NCBI GenBank assembly: GCA_051209155.1
Contig: JBPJGB010000001.1
Length of the DNA stretch: 64,000 bases
Origin: Actomonas sp051209155
GTDB lineage: Bacteria > Verrucomicrobiota > Verrucomicrobiia > Opitutales > Opitutaceae
Direction: 5' to 3' (one strand)
Shown here: one piece after another, positions 7,826-16,700 of the stretch
Numbering within the stretch: the first letter of the stretch is position 1
How the letters are laid out: the number at the start of each line of letters is the position of its first letter
Program-made: the position numbers and the translations under genes
The notes under the pieces: generated by a model
Seen by the model: only the letters and a program-made list of their open reading frames with translations
Databases searched by the model: none
Told to the model about the DNA's origin: nothing

Positions 7826-9769
7826 TCAGGCGGACACAAGCTGGCGTTTGTTTCCCTTTGGAGCACGCGGCGAAGCCGGTGGTTGCGCTGAGGTGAGCGG
7901 GGTGCCGTAAACGAGTCGGGTGAGCTCTTGGACGTATCGGTCGAGCTCGGCGGCCTGGGTGTTGAGGTTCTGGGCCGACTGGGCGGCGGCCTCGGCGTAG
8001 GCGGCGTTGTTTTGAGTGGTGGCGTCGACCTGGCGGGCGGCGGCCTCGATGTGCTCGAGGGCCTGCGCTTGGCGGATGGTGTCGTGGTCGATGGCGGCGA
8101 CGAACTTCTTCACCTCTTCGGCGTGGCGTGCGATGTCGGCAAACGCGGTGTTGGTGCCACCGACAAACTCGGTGCCTTCGGCGATGTCGGCTTTGGATGA
8201 CTCGATGAGTTGAGAGGAATCGGCCGATGCCGTGGAGGAGCGTTTGGCGAGGTTGCGAACCTCGTCGGCGACGACGGCGAAGCCGGCGCCGGCCTCGCCG
8301 GCACGGGCGGCTTCGACGGCGGCGTTGAGGGCGAGGAGGTTGGTTTGGAAGGCGATTTCGGTGATCGTCTCCATGATCCTTTGGGTGCGTTCGGAGTGGT
8401 CGGAAATGTGAGCCATGGCCTCGTTGAGCCGGGCGATGGTGGCTTGGGAGGCGCCGATCACCGCGGTGGTGGAGCGCATCGAGGAATTGGCGGACCGGGC
8501 GTTTTCGGCGGTGGAGGTGGTGACCTCGAGAATCTGCTCGAGCCGGCGATTCGTTTCCTGGACGAGCGCGGCCTGATCGGCGGCGCTGCGGGTGAAGTTG
8601 GCGCTGTATTCCTCGACGGCGTGGGAGGATTCGGTGACTTGGCGCGCGCCGCGGCAGATGCCACGGGTGATATGGCTGAGGGCGCGGTGCAGGCGTTGGG
8701 ACAAACGCACGCTGATGATGATGCCAAGCGCGACACAGCCGATGGTGGTGAGCAGAGCGACGAGACTGTCGCGACGCAGGGAGGCGATGCGCTGATCGAT
8801 TTGCCCCCGCATGTCGTCGCGCATGACTTTGAAAATGCCCAACAGCGCGACACGCCGCTCATCGGCGCGCGGTTTCAGCACGTTTTCGGCGAACGTGCGA
8901 TCAAAGGGGAAATCGAACCAGGTGTCGCGATGGCGGTTGAGGAATGACTGCGCCAGTTCCTGCAGCCAGACTGAGTTTGGCGAGGCGAGCGTTTCACGGA
9001 CCTGCGCGGCCAAATGGGGCGGTGCGATTTCAAGAAACTGGCGAAGCAAGGCTTCGCTGGTTTCGTATTCGGCCTCGTAGCTAGCGTAGGCGCCGACCGG
9101 CAGGTCCGGAATTTGGTGAGCCCAGATCAAGGTGCCCGTGCAGGCGGTTAGGGTGGTGAAGTAGTCGGTGAAAAGGCTGTAGGCGGTGAGGCGGACGATG
9201 AGCTCCCGATCGGAAGTCTCGGTCATCATGGCGGGAAACACGTGCCGGATTGCGTCACGCAGCGCGATGAACGGGGCGGTGAGTTCGGTAAAGGCTTGGT
9301 CGTCATGGAAGGCTTGGCGCAACACGACGAGTTCATCGTAGCGTTGGCTCACCTGGGCCATGGCCTCTTGGAAAGTGGGACTGAACTGGCTGCGATCCAC
9401 TTCTTTGATCACGGCCATCGTGGCGGTATACCGCTCGTCAAGTCGGGCACAGGCGACGTTGAAGCGCTCTTTGGTGTTCGCCACCACCTGCGCACCATTG
9501 TTCTCAACGGCGCCGTCGGTGAAGGCCCAAACGGAGTCCAGGGCGATGACGTTCTGTTCGCCGATCTCCGACAGGAGTTCGGCCAGTTCGCTTGCGACGC
9601 GGAAAGATTCGAACTCCCTCAGAGTCGCACTGCGTTGCCAAACAAAGGAGGCGCCGAACCCCAGTGCGCAGAGGATGGGCACAGCGGTGATCAGCGCGAG
9701 CTGGCGGCGCAACGACACGGAGTGCGACTGGCGGTCGAGGGAGGGCATGTTGACTGGACGAGGACTCAT
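7826..9769 (-). CDS. Methyl-accepting chemotaxis protein, first of a tandem pair
   Basis: The product has 647 residues. A membrane segment near residues 24-46 precedes a periplasmic sensor of about 290 residues that resembles NIT (nitrate/nitrite-sensing) domains, and a second membrane segment follows near residues 335-356. The cytoplasmic part carries the conserved hairpin tip EIAFQTNLLALNAAVEAARA followed by GEAGAGFAVVADEVRNLAKR. No clear HAMP domain or C-terminal CheR-binding pentapeptide is visible. Start at 9769 (MSPRPVNMPS) or 9748 are both possible. It is closely related to the adjacent gene, so the pair probably arose by duplication. Confidence 0.92.
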   Translation of the reverse strand: MSPRPVNMPSLDRQSHSVSLRRQLALITAVPILCALGFGASFVWQRSATLREFESFRVASELAELLSEIGEQNVIALDSVWAFTDGAVENNGAQVVANTKERFNVACARLDERYTATMAVIKEVDRSQFSPTFQEAMAQVSQRYDELVVLRQAFHDDQAFTELTAPFIALRDAIRHVFPAMMTETSDRELIVRLTAYSLFTDYFTTLTACTGTLIWAHQIPDLPVGAYASYEAEYETSEALLRQFLEIAPPHLAAQVRETLASPNSVWLQELAQSFLNRHRDTWFDFPFDRTFAENVLKPRADERRVALLGIFKVMRDDMRGQIDQRIASLRRDSLVALLTTIGCVALGIIISVRLSQRLHRALSHITRGICRGARQVTESSHAVEEYSANFTRSAADQAALVQETNRRLEQILEVTTSTAENARSANSSMRSTTAVIGASQATIARLNEAMAHISDHSERTQRIMETITEIAFQTNLLALNAAVEAARAGEAGAGFAVVADEVRNLAKRSSTASADSSQLIESSKADIAEGTEFVGGTNTAFADIARHAEEVKKFVAAIDHDTIRQAQALEHIEAAARQVDATTQNNAAYAEAAAQSAQNLNTQAAELDRYVQELTRLVYGTPLTSAQPPASPRAPKGNKRQLVSA

Positions 9770-9853
9770 CGTGCCATCGTCACAGAGAGGGAGTAAGTGA
9801 ATGGCGGAGCCGCCCTAGTTTGAAGGGGGAAACTACCTACTCACGCGGATTGT

Positions 9854-11842
9854 TTAGAAGAGGGTGACCTCGGAAGCGGCAGCGGGGGCAGCGTCGGATT
9901 TCGGTCTGCGGGACGTGGGCGGCTTCGTGGGCGGGGGGGCGGACGGGGGAGGCGTAGACGGACTGGCGGCGGGAGCACTGGCGGATGGGCCGTGGACGAG
10001 GAAGGACAAATCGCGCACGTAGCGCTCGAGGGAGTTGGCCTGTTGGTTGAGGGCGGTGGCGGCCTCGGAGCACTCGGCGGCGTATTGGGCGTTGCTGCGC
10101 GTGGTTTCGTCGACCCGACGGGCGGCGGCCTCGATGTATTCGAGAGCCTGGGCCTGCCGGATGGTGTCGCTGTCGATGGCAGCGACGAAGCGCATGACCT
10201 CTTCGGCGTGGCGGGCAACATCGGCGAAAGCCTCATTGGTGCCGGAAACGAATTGCACCCCGGTGCTGATGTTGCGTCGGGAGTTCTCGATGAGCTGGCT
10301 GGAATCGGCCGAGGCGGTCGAGGAACGTTTGGCGAGGTTGCGCACCTCATCGGCGACCACGGCGAAGCCTGCGCCGGCCTCGCCCGCGCGGGCGGCTTCA
10401 ACGGCGGCGTTGAGCGCGAGCAGGTTGGTCTGGAAGGCGATCTCGGAGATGGCCTCCATGATCTGCTGGGTGCGGTCACTGCTGGACGCGATCTCGTCCA
10501 TGGCGGTGTTGAGTCGGCCCACCGTCGATTTGCTGGTTTCGATCACCGCATTGGTCGATCGCATCGAGGTGGTGGCGGAGCGGGCGTTTTCTGCGGTCGA
10601 GGTGGTGACCTCGAGGATTTGTTCGAGACGGGTGTTGGTCTCCTCGACCAAGGCGGCCTGATCGGTGGCGCTGCGGGAGAAGTTCTCGCTGGAACGCTGC
10701 ACGGCGCGTGCGGTGGTGAAGACGCTGCGCGCGCTTTCGGTGATGCCGTGGGTGATGAGCCTCAAGTTGCGCCGTAGCGAGCGTGCGAGGGAAATGCAGA
10801 AAATGATGGTTAACGTCGAGGCGATCACGGTGATGCCGGCTGCAATCGCACTGTCACGGCGCAAGCTTTTGATGTGAGTGGCCGTGTGGTGGTCGATGTC
10901 GGCACGGAGGAGTTCAAGAATCTCCTCCAACGCCACGGAACGTGCCTCAGCCTTGGCCTTAAAGCGTTCTGCGACGGTGCGGTCGAAAGGAAAGTCATAC
11001 CATTGCGTGCGGTGGGTGTGCACGAACGACTGGGCTTGTTGCTCGACCCATTGTGCGTCGGGAGCCTGTAGGATGGCGTCGAGGCGTTCGAGGATCGGGG
11101 CGGGGGCGAGGAGCCGGAAGTGTTTCAGCAGCAACTCGCTGGCGAGTAAGTTGGATTCATAGCCCGTATAACCGCCGGGGGGGAGATCAGGAATCTGGTG
11201 AGCCCAGATCATCGTGCCGACGTATTGCACGACGCAGGCGTGATAGTCGGCATACACGCTGTAGGCGTTGAGCAGTTGGACGAGTTCTTTGTCGGTGGTC
11301 TCCTTGAGCAGGGCGGGAAACACTGTCTGGATGCCGGTGCGCATCTCGATGTAGGGGGAGATAAGATCGAAGTAGTTGTCTCCTACTTTGATCGTGGCGC
11401 GGTGCTCGGCGATTTGACGATAGAGCTTATCGACATGGTCAATGATCGGCTGCAGACCGGGATCATGGCGGGCCCAATCGATCGACTGACGAATGGCTTG
11501 GGCGGCTTTAAAGTGACGATCCAACACTTTGCCGACCTCTCGGTGGTTTTGCTTGGCGGCTTCGACCACGGCGGCGCCGTTTTCCGCCACCGCCGAATCG
11601 TTGTAGGCCCAGACGAAGCTTAGTTCGGTGTTGTTGGCTTGGCTCATCTCGGCGAGCGCGTCGGCCAGACTCATGATGGTGGCGAAGCGTTCGAACTCGT
11701 GCATGGCGCTGATACGTGACCAGGAAAATGCGGCGCCGAAGCCCAGCGCGCACACAATCGGGATCGTGGCCAGCAACAGCAGTTGCCGACCCAAAGGTTT
11801 GATACGGGGGCGAGGGGACGAAGCGGACATGATTGAGCTCAA
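9854..11842 (-). CDS. Methyl-accepting chemotaxis protein, second of a tandem pair
   Basis: The product has 662 residues with the same layout as its neighbour: a first membrane segment near residues 20-44, a NIT-like periplasmic domain, a second membrane segment near 340-360 and a signalling domain with EISEIAFQTNLLALNAAVEA. Shared sensor motifs include YxGTxIWAHQIPDLP and WYDFPFDRT (WFDFPFDRT in the paralogue). The C-terminus differs, with a proline- and alanine-rich tail of about 45 residues ending EVTLF. The GTGACGATGG just upstream of the start region also occurs before the paralogue. The ligand is unknown. Confidence 0.92.
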   Translation of the reverse strand: MSSIMSASSPRPRIKPLGRQLLLLATIPIVCALGFGAAFSWSRISAMHEFERFATIMSLADALAEMSQANNTELSFVWAYNDSAVAENGAAVVEAAKQNHREVGKVLDRHFKAAQAIRQSIDWARHDPGLQPIIDHVDKLYRQIAEHRATIKVGDNYFDLISPYIEMRTGIQTVFPALLKETTDKELVQLLNAYSVYADYHACVVQYVGTMIWAHQIPDLPPGGYTGYESNLLASELLLKHFRLLAPAPILERLDAILQAPDAQWVEQQAQSFVHTHRTQWYDFPFDRTVAERFKAKAEARSVALEEILELLRADIDHHTATHIKSLRRDSAIAAGITVIASTLTIIFCISLARSLRRNLRLITHGITESARSVFTTARAVQRSSENFSRSATDQAALVEETNTRLEQILEVTTSTAENARSATTSMRSTNAVIETSKSTVGRLNTAMDEIASSSDRTQQIMEAISEIAFQTNLLALNAAVEAARAGEAGAGFAVVADEVRNLAKRSSTASADSSQLIENSRRNISTGVQFVSGTNEAFADVARHAEEVMRFVAAIDSDTIRQAQALEYIEAAARRVDETTRSNAQYAAECSEAATALNQQANSLERYVRDLSFLVHGPSASAPAASPSTPPPSAPPPTKPPTSRRPKSDAAPAAASEVTLF

Positions 11843-12197
11843 TCTTCCCCATCGTCACTCGTAGCGGGAGGTTGAATAACTCAGCAATTTCCACCGCGGC
11901 GGGGTGAAATGTGCTTATGGTGTAAGCCCCTGCGATGTATTCGCTTACCGCGGTGGTTTCTGCATGCTGGTCCCCCTCGGCAGTGGAGGAACTGTTAACC
12001 GTGATGACCACCGCACGGAGCCCGGACCAGATATGACGGTTAAAGGATTTGGCCTTTGATGGGCCGCGGGTCGTTGGCCTGATGATCGATTCGAAGACAT
12101 CCTTGGCCGGGGATCAGCGATGCGCTGTCGATCGCTTTTGGTAAAAATTGCCAATCTTCGGGTGGGCAACCTGGGCTAGGATGGGGCAACCTTTGTC
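11843..12197. other. Divergent intergenic region with inverted and direct repeats
   Basis: This 355-base stretch separates the minus-strand chemoreceptor from the plus-strand AraC/VOC gene. It holds an inverted repeat CCACCGCGG (11891-11899) and CCGCGGTGG (11948-11956). Inside that lies a hairpin GCTTA-TGGTG-TAAGC (11913-11927). A direct repeat GGGCAACCT occurs at 12164 and 12184. I see no credible coding frame here and no clear sigma-70 promoter. Confidence 0.55.
12164..12192 (+). promoter_or_regulatory. Direct repeat GGGCAACCT x2, possible AraC-type operator
   Basis: GGGCAACCT occurs at 12164-12172 and again at 12184-12192, 20 bases apart, which is about two helical turns. The second copy ends six bases before the ATG of the AraC/VOC gene. 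AraC-family proteins typically bind direct half-sites spaced near 21 bp, so autoregulation is a reasonable inference. Confidence 0.4.
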
Positions 12198-12944
12198 ATG
12201 CCGACCACCCCTTCAATCGGACGTGCCATCACGTTCATGGAACAGCACCTCAAACAGTCGGTGAGCATCGAGGATATCGCGCGGGCGGCGGGCTTCTCGA
12301 AGTCGACGTTGCAGCGCCGTTTTCTCGAAGCCACCAATGTCACGGTCGGGCTGTTTTTGCGCCGCCTGCGGATCAATGCGGCGGCGGCAGAGCTCGTTGC
12401 CACGCGTCGTCCGATCGTCGACATTGCGTTGGAGTATCAGTTCGAGTCGCAGCAGACCTTCACGCGGGCGTTTCGCGACACCACCTGGCTGACGCCGGGC
12501 GAGGCTCGACGGCTCAAGCGATTGCCCGATTTGCAGGCGTCGAACCACGCCACCCGTTCGAGCGTGGGTTGGTCGGTGCCGTTGAAGATGCGCGGGGTGA
12601 TGATCTTCACGGCTCACCTGGAAGCGCTGACGACCTTCTACCAAGAGGTGATCGGACTGCCGGTGATCGACCCGGATCCAAAGTTTACGCAGTTCGACGC
12701 CGGGGGATCGGTGCTGGTGCTGCACCCGGCAACCAAGCGCGGCGCGGAGCGGCAAGCATCGACGATCGAAATCAGTTTCTTCACTCCGGACGTCGAACGA
12801 CTTCGCCAAGAGCTCATCGCCCGCGGTGTCAAAGCCGGCCGTGTCGCGGTATTTGGGGATCTGCGCATCTGCAAAGCGGCGGACCCCGATGGCAACATTC
12901 TGGCGATCACCAACCGACCGCTGCTGCAGGCGATCCATGCCTGA
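12198..12944 (+). CDS. AraC-type HTH fused to a VOC/glyoxalase-like domain
   Basis: The product has 248 residues. Residues 1-105 form the two helix-turn-helix units of an AraC-family DNA-binding domain (SVSIEDIARAAGFSKSTLQR, then VDIALEYQFESQQTFTRAFR and LTPGEAR). Residues 125-245 resemble a vicinal-oxygen-chelate domain (MRGVMIFTAHLEALTTFYQE, and near the end ICKAADPDGNILAITN). In AraC fusions the DNA-binding domain is more often joined to a cupin, GyrI-like or DJ-1-like sensor. The VOC domain probably binds a small ligand or an antibiotic-like molecule; this is inference. The target genes are unknown. Confidence 0.85.
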   Translation: MPTTPSIGRAITFMEQHLKQSVSIEDIARAAGFSKSTLQRRFLEATNVTVGLFLRRLRINAAAAELVATRRPIVDIALEYQFESQQTFTRAFRDTTWLTPGEARRLKRLPDLQASNHATRSSVGWSVPLKMRGVMIFTAHLEALTTFYQEVIGLPVIDPDPKFTQFDAGGSVLVLHPATKRGAERQASTIEISFFTPDVERLRQELIARGVKAGRVAVFGDLRICKAADPDGNILAITNRPLLQAIHA

Positions 12945-12977
12945 GCCACCTCTCCGCACAATTTGCATCACCACATT

Positions 12978-13691
12978 ATGAATGTTCCCCGTCGCCGTTT
13001 TCTTCTCGGTTCCACCACGCTACTGTTGCCGTTTGCGGGCGGCCTTGCTCGTGCTCAAGCACCGGGATCGCCCTCTGTTCCGCCCGACGATCCGGCGCGG
13101 CCGCGGCAAGCGCTCGCTCGTGTTCAGACCTTTGTGCAAGCGGCGCACTCCGACCTGGAGACGGTGAAGGCGATGCTCGCGGACGAGCCCAACCTGATCA
13201 ACGCCGCCTGGGACTGGGGCAATGGCGATTGGGAAACCGCGCTCGAAGGCGCCAGTCATATGGCGCAAACCGAGACCGTGGAGTTCCTGCTGCAGCACGG
13301 CGCGCGGGCGAATCTGTTCAGCCTGGCGATGTTGGGCCGCGCCGCGGCGGTTGAGGCCATGCTTGAGGCTGAGCCGGCGCTCTGTGAAACGCGGGGACCG
13401 CACTTTCTGACGCTGCTCTTTCACGCGGCGCTCAGTGGCCGAGTCGGCCTCACGGAAATCGTCGCCGCACGGCTGGGCGGCAATCGGGGCGAGCATTTTA
13501 ACCAGGCGCTACGCGGCGTAGCTCAACTCGGCACGGTCACGATGGCTGAGTGGTTGATCACGCACGGTGTCAGCAATGTGAACGAGGAGAATTTCTGGGG
13601 AGAGACGCCGCTCGATGTCGCCCGGAAAAGAGGCGACGACGCGATGGTGGAACTGCTGCGACGAAACGGCGGCGTATCCGCCGCTGGTTGA
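12978..13691 (+). CDS. Tat-exported ankyrin-repeat protein
   Basis: The product has 237 residues. The N-terminus MNVPRRRFLLGSTTLLLPFA has a twin-arginine signal, with a likely cleavage after GLARAQA. From about residue 45 there are degenerate ankyrin repeats, with the clearest units ASHMAQTETVEFLLQHGARA and ENFWGETPLDVARKRGDDAM. Start choice is the ATG at 12978, which places the RRRF motif at residues 5-8. It probably works as a periplasmic protein-binding scaffold. It lies 33 bases after the AraC/VOC gene, so they may share a transcript. Confidence 0.83.
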   Translation: MNVPRRRFLLGSTTLLLPFAGGLARAQAPGSPSVPPDDPARPRQALARVQTFVQAAHSDLETVKAMLADEPNLINAAWDWGNGDWETALEGASHMAQTETVEFLLQHGARANLFSLAMLGRAAAVEAMLEAEPALCETRGPHFLTLLFHAALSGRVGLTEIVAARLGGNRGEHFNQALRGVAQLGTVTMAEWLITHGVSNVNEENFWGETPLDVARKRGDDAMVELLRRNGGVSAAG

Positions 13692-13725
13692 CCGGGCATT
13701 CCTTCCGTCTGTCCCGGCCCAAACG

Positions 13726-13757
13726 AAAGAAAACGGCCGCCCGGAGTGGGCGGCCGT
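13726..13757 (-). terminator. Intrinsic terminator of the pyruvate:ferredoxin oxidoreductase gene
   Basis: A perfect 10-bp stem, ACGGCCGCCC (13733-13742) with GGGCGGCCGT (13748-13757), encloses a five-base loop. Read on the minus strand the stem is followed by TTTCTTTCGTTT, a U-rich tract, so it terminates transcription leaving the oxidoreductase gene. Confidence 0.85.
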
Positions 13758-13784
13758 CTGATGATGGAACGGTGGGTGGGAAGC

Positions 13785-16700
13785 TTAGCTCGCAGCGGCT
13801 TCGGCTTCGAGCAGCGCGCGGCCCTTGGCCTTCAGGTCCTCGATGCTGATGTCTCCCTTGTCGACTTTGGCGAGGAGGGCCTTTTGGGCCTGGTAGTCCT
13901 TGTTTTCCTGACCGGCGTGGGACTGCAGCATGCGCCAGGCTTTGCGGCGCTCCACGTTGAAGAGCACCATCTGGCGGCTCATCTTCATGGGGATGTGCTT
14001 TCCGTTGCCGGCGTCGTATTTGATATAAACCCCGAAGTCGGGGATGTAGGCGCGGCTGGCCGGGTCGTTGTAGCGACGGTAGACGATGTCCTGCTGGGTG
14101 ACACGGAGGAGCACGTCCTCGAGGTGTTCCATGTGTTCCACTTCCTCGGCAGAGGCCTTTTTGATGTGCTGACGGAAGCGCGCCTCGGTGCAGGCCCAGT
14201 GGGCGATGGTGTAGGCGTAGGTGTCATCAGTATCTGAATACTTCGTCATCCACCAATCGCGGTCGGGGTTCTTGTTGCCCTTGAGCGACAAGGCCTCGGT
14301 GTAGGACTCGCCGAGACGCGGATCGAAGACGAACTCCGGCAGGCAGCGCGACTCGCGCACGCGCTCGGCCTGTTTGGTCGCCATGTTGTCGGCCACGCCG
14401 TGTTCGGGCTGGCAGGTGGTGTAGGCCTGGAAGAAGGCCGTGCCGCGATACTCCAGCGCCGAGATCATCGACTGGTAGAGTTTGGCGGAGTCGGCCATGG
14501 AGACCTGGGCGAGGAAGGGCGAGCCGTGGCCGTTGAGGAAGCACTCGGCGATGTTCTTCATCTCGTTGAGCTTACCCTGGGAGGCGGCGCCGGCCTGGTT
14601 CATGTCGAAGCCTCCGGTCATGGGGGAGTGATCGGAGTTCTGGCCGCCGGTGTTGGAATACACCTGGGTGTCGAGCATGAGCAGCTTCACGTTGGGGCGA
14701 TTTTGTAGGATCACCTTGGATACGTTTTGGAAGCCGATGTCGCCCATGCCGCCGTCGCCGCCGACGCACCACACCTTGGGCAGCTCCTTGATTTCCTGGT
14801 CGGTCATCAGGGCGTCGGTGAAGTGGGTGTAGTTGAAGTAGGTGGCCTGGTCGAGCTGGTCGCCGGCGAAGAGGTGGTCGATGAGACGCTCCGGGATGAT
14901 GGAACGACGGGCGTTCTCGGTCATGAAGGTTTCGCCCATCATCCACGAAATGGTGGCGCCGTCCTGGAAGAGGGAGTTGAGCCACGGGTAGGGGTGCGGG
15001 TTGTTGGGCGGGGTGGAGCCGTAGACCGTGTTGCAGCCGGTGTGGGCGCCCATGGCCATGACGGACATGCCGTTGGAGAGGCGGCCATCAAGAGTCTGCA
15101 GGATCTTGTGGTTGAAGGCTTCCTGCTTGATCACGGCGCAGATGGCGTTGACGGCCTCCTGGTCGGTGATCTCACCACGGGCGGCGAGGCGGGTGTCGGT
15201 GTCTTGGTCGGAGTCACCGCCGAGCCCCATGATGATATGGGCGACCATGCGTTTCCACGTGGCGTAGGCGGCGGGGTTTTCGACGCGGAGCTTTTCCAGG
15301 GCGGTGGTGCCCTCACGCTTCAGCTTGCCGAACTTCTCGGTGAGGCGGTCGGCCTTGGCGTGGAAGATCGGGCGCATGTAGGCCTCGGTCACCGATGCGA
15401 TGGCGTGCAACACGGGCTTCTCGCCGCAACCGGCGCAAGCGCCGTCGCCGGAGACGAGGGCGTCGTAGTTGCGGTTGACCATCATGTGATTGCGCAGGGC
15501 GGCGGGGCGCGACTGCTCCGGTGCGTCGTTCTGGTAGAGACCGAGGTATTTTTGATCGGTGTCGGGCAGAAGGCGGAGGAAGGCCGTGGCCGAGAGCAGC
15601 TCGGCGTTATAGTCCTCGGTGTCCTCGATCATGCGCAGCGCGTCGTGATCGCCGCACTCCTCGACGCAGAGGCCGCAGCCCTTGCAGAGGTCGGAGACGA
15701 AGATGGAGAAGATGCCGCCGGCCCCCTTGTCCTTGCGCTCCTTGGAGAGGAACACCGCCGGGACCTTGAGGTAGGAAAGCGGCAGGATGTTGAGGATGCC
15801 GTCGAGCTCGAGCGCGGCGTCTTCGGAGATGGTCGGCGTAGATCGCACGATGTTCATCACCAACTCGCGGACGGATTCGCCCTCCTTGGCTTTGGCGTTG
15901 GCCAGCATCTGTTCGCGGATGGCGCCATCGATGTCGGGGATGGCCTCGTGGATGGCGGCACGCTGGGCCGGGTCGGTGACGTAGTTGTCGACCGCGGTGT
16001 TGAGGATGGTCTGCAGGTCCTGCGCGGTGTTGGGCAGGGCGGTGTCGGGGCAGGAGGTGATGCACTCCATGCACTGCGTGCAGTTCTCGGCGAAGTATTT
16101 GGGCGTCTCGCGACGGGCGCCGTATTTGGAGGCGGTGGCGCCGGAGGCGGCGGCCATGACGCCGACGGCGGCGAGGGGTGAGGCGGGTTGGTTGTAACCG
16201 AGGCCGGCGCGGTATTCGCTGTCGAAGGTCTCGGTCTTATACATCGGCAGGCCGTCGGGCTGCTCCTCGGACGGCGTGCAACCGCAGGCGCCGCCGCAAT
16301 CGGAGTTCTTCGGCAGGAGGAGTTCGCCGCGCATGGAGGAGGCGTCGGGGGCGTCGATCGGGCCGTAGGGCACCTGCTGGAGACGGGAACCGCCGGCGGT
16401 CATGACCTGCATGTTGGAGTCGACGACGGCGTCGCCGAACTTGCCGAACTTCTTCTGGTATTGGGCGCGGACGACGTCCTTGAAGTGGTCTTCGGAGATG
16501 CCGAACTGCTCGAGGAAGGGCGAGACCTTGAAGAAGGCGCCGAGGAAGGAGTTGCCCTGCATGCGCAGCTGCAGGTCGGGGCGGTTGGTGGCGGCCTTGG
16601 CGATTTCGAAGCCGGGCAGGATGTAGACCTTGATCTGTTTCTCGATGATCTCCTGGCGGTATTTGGCCGGGATGCGTTGCCAGGCTTTTTCGGGCGACTC

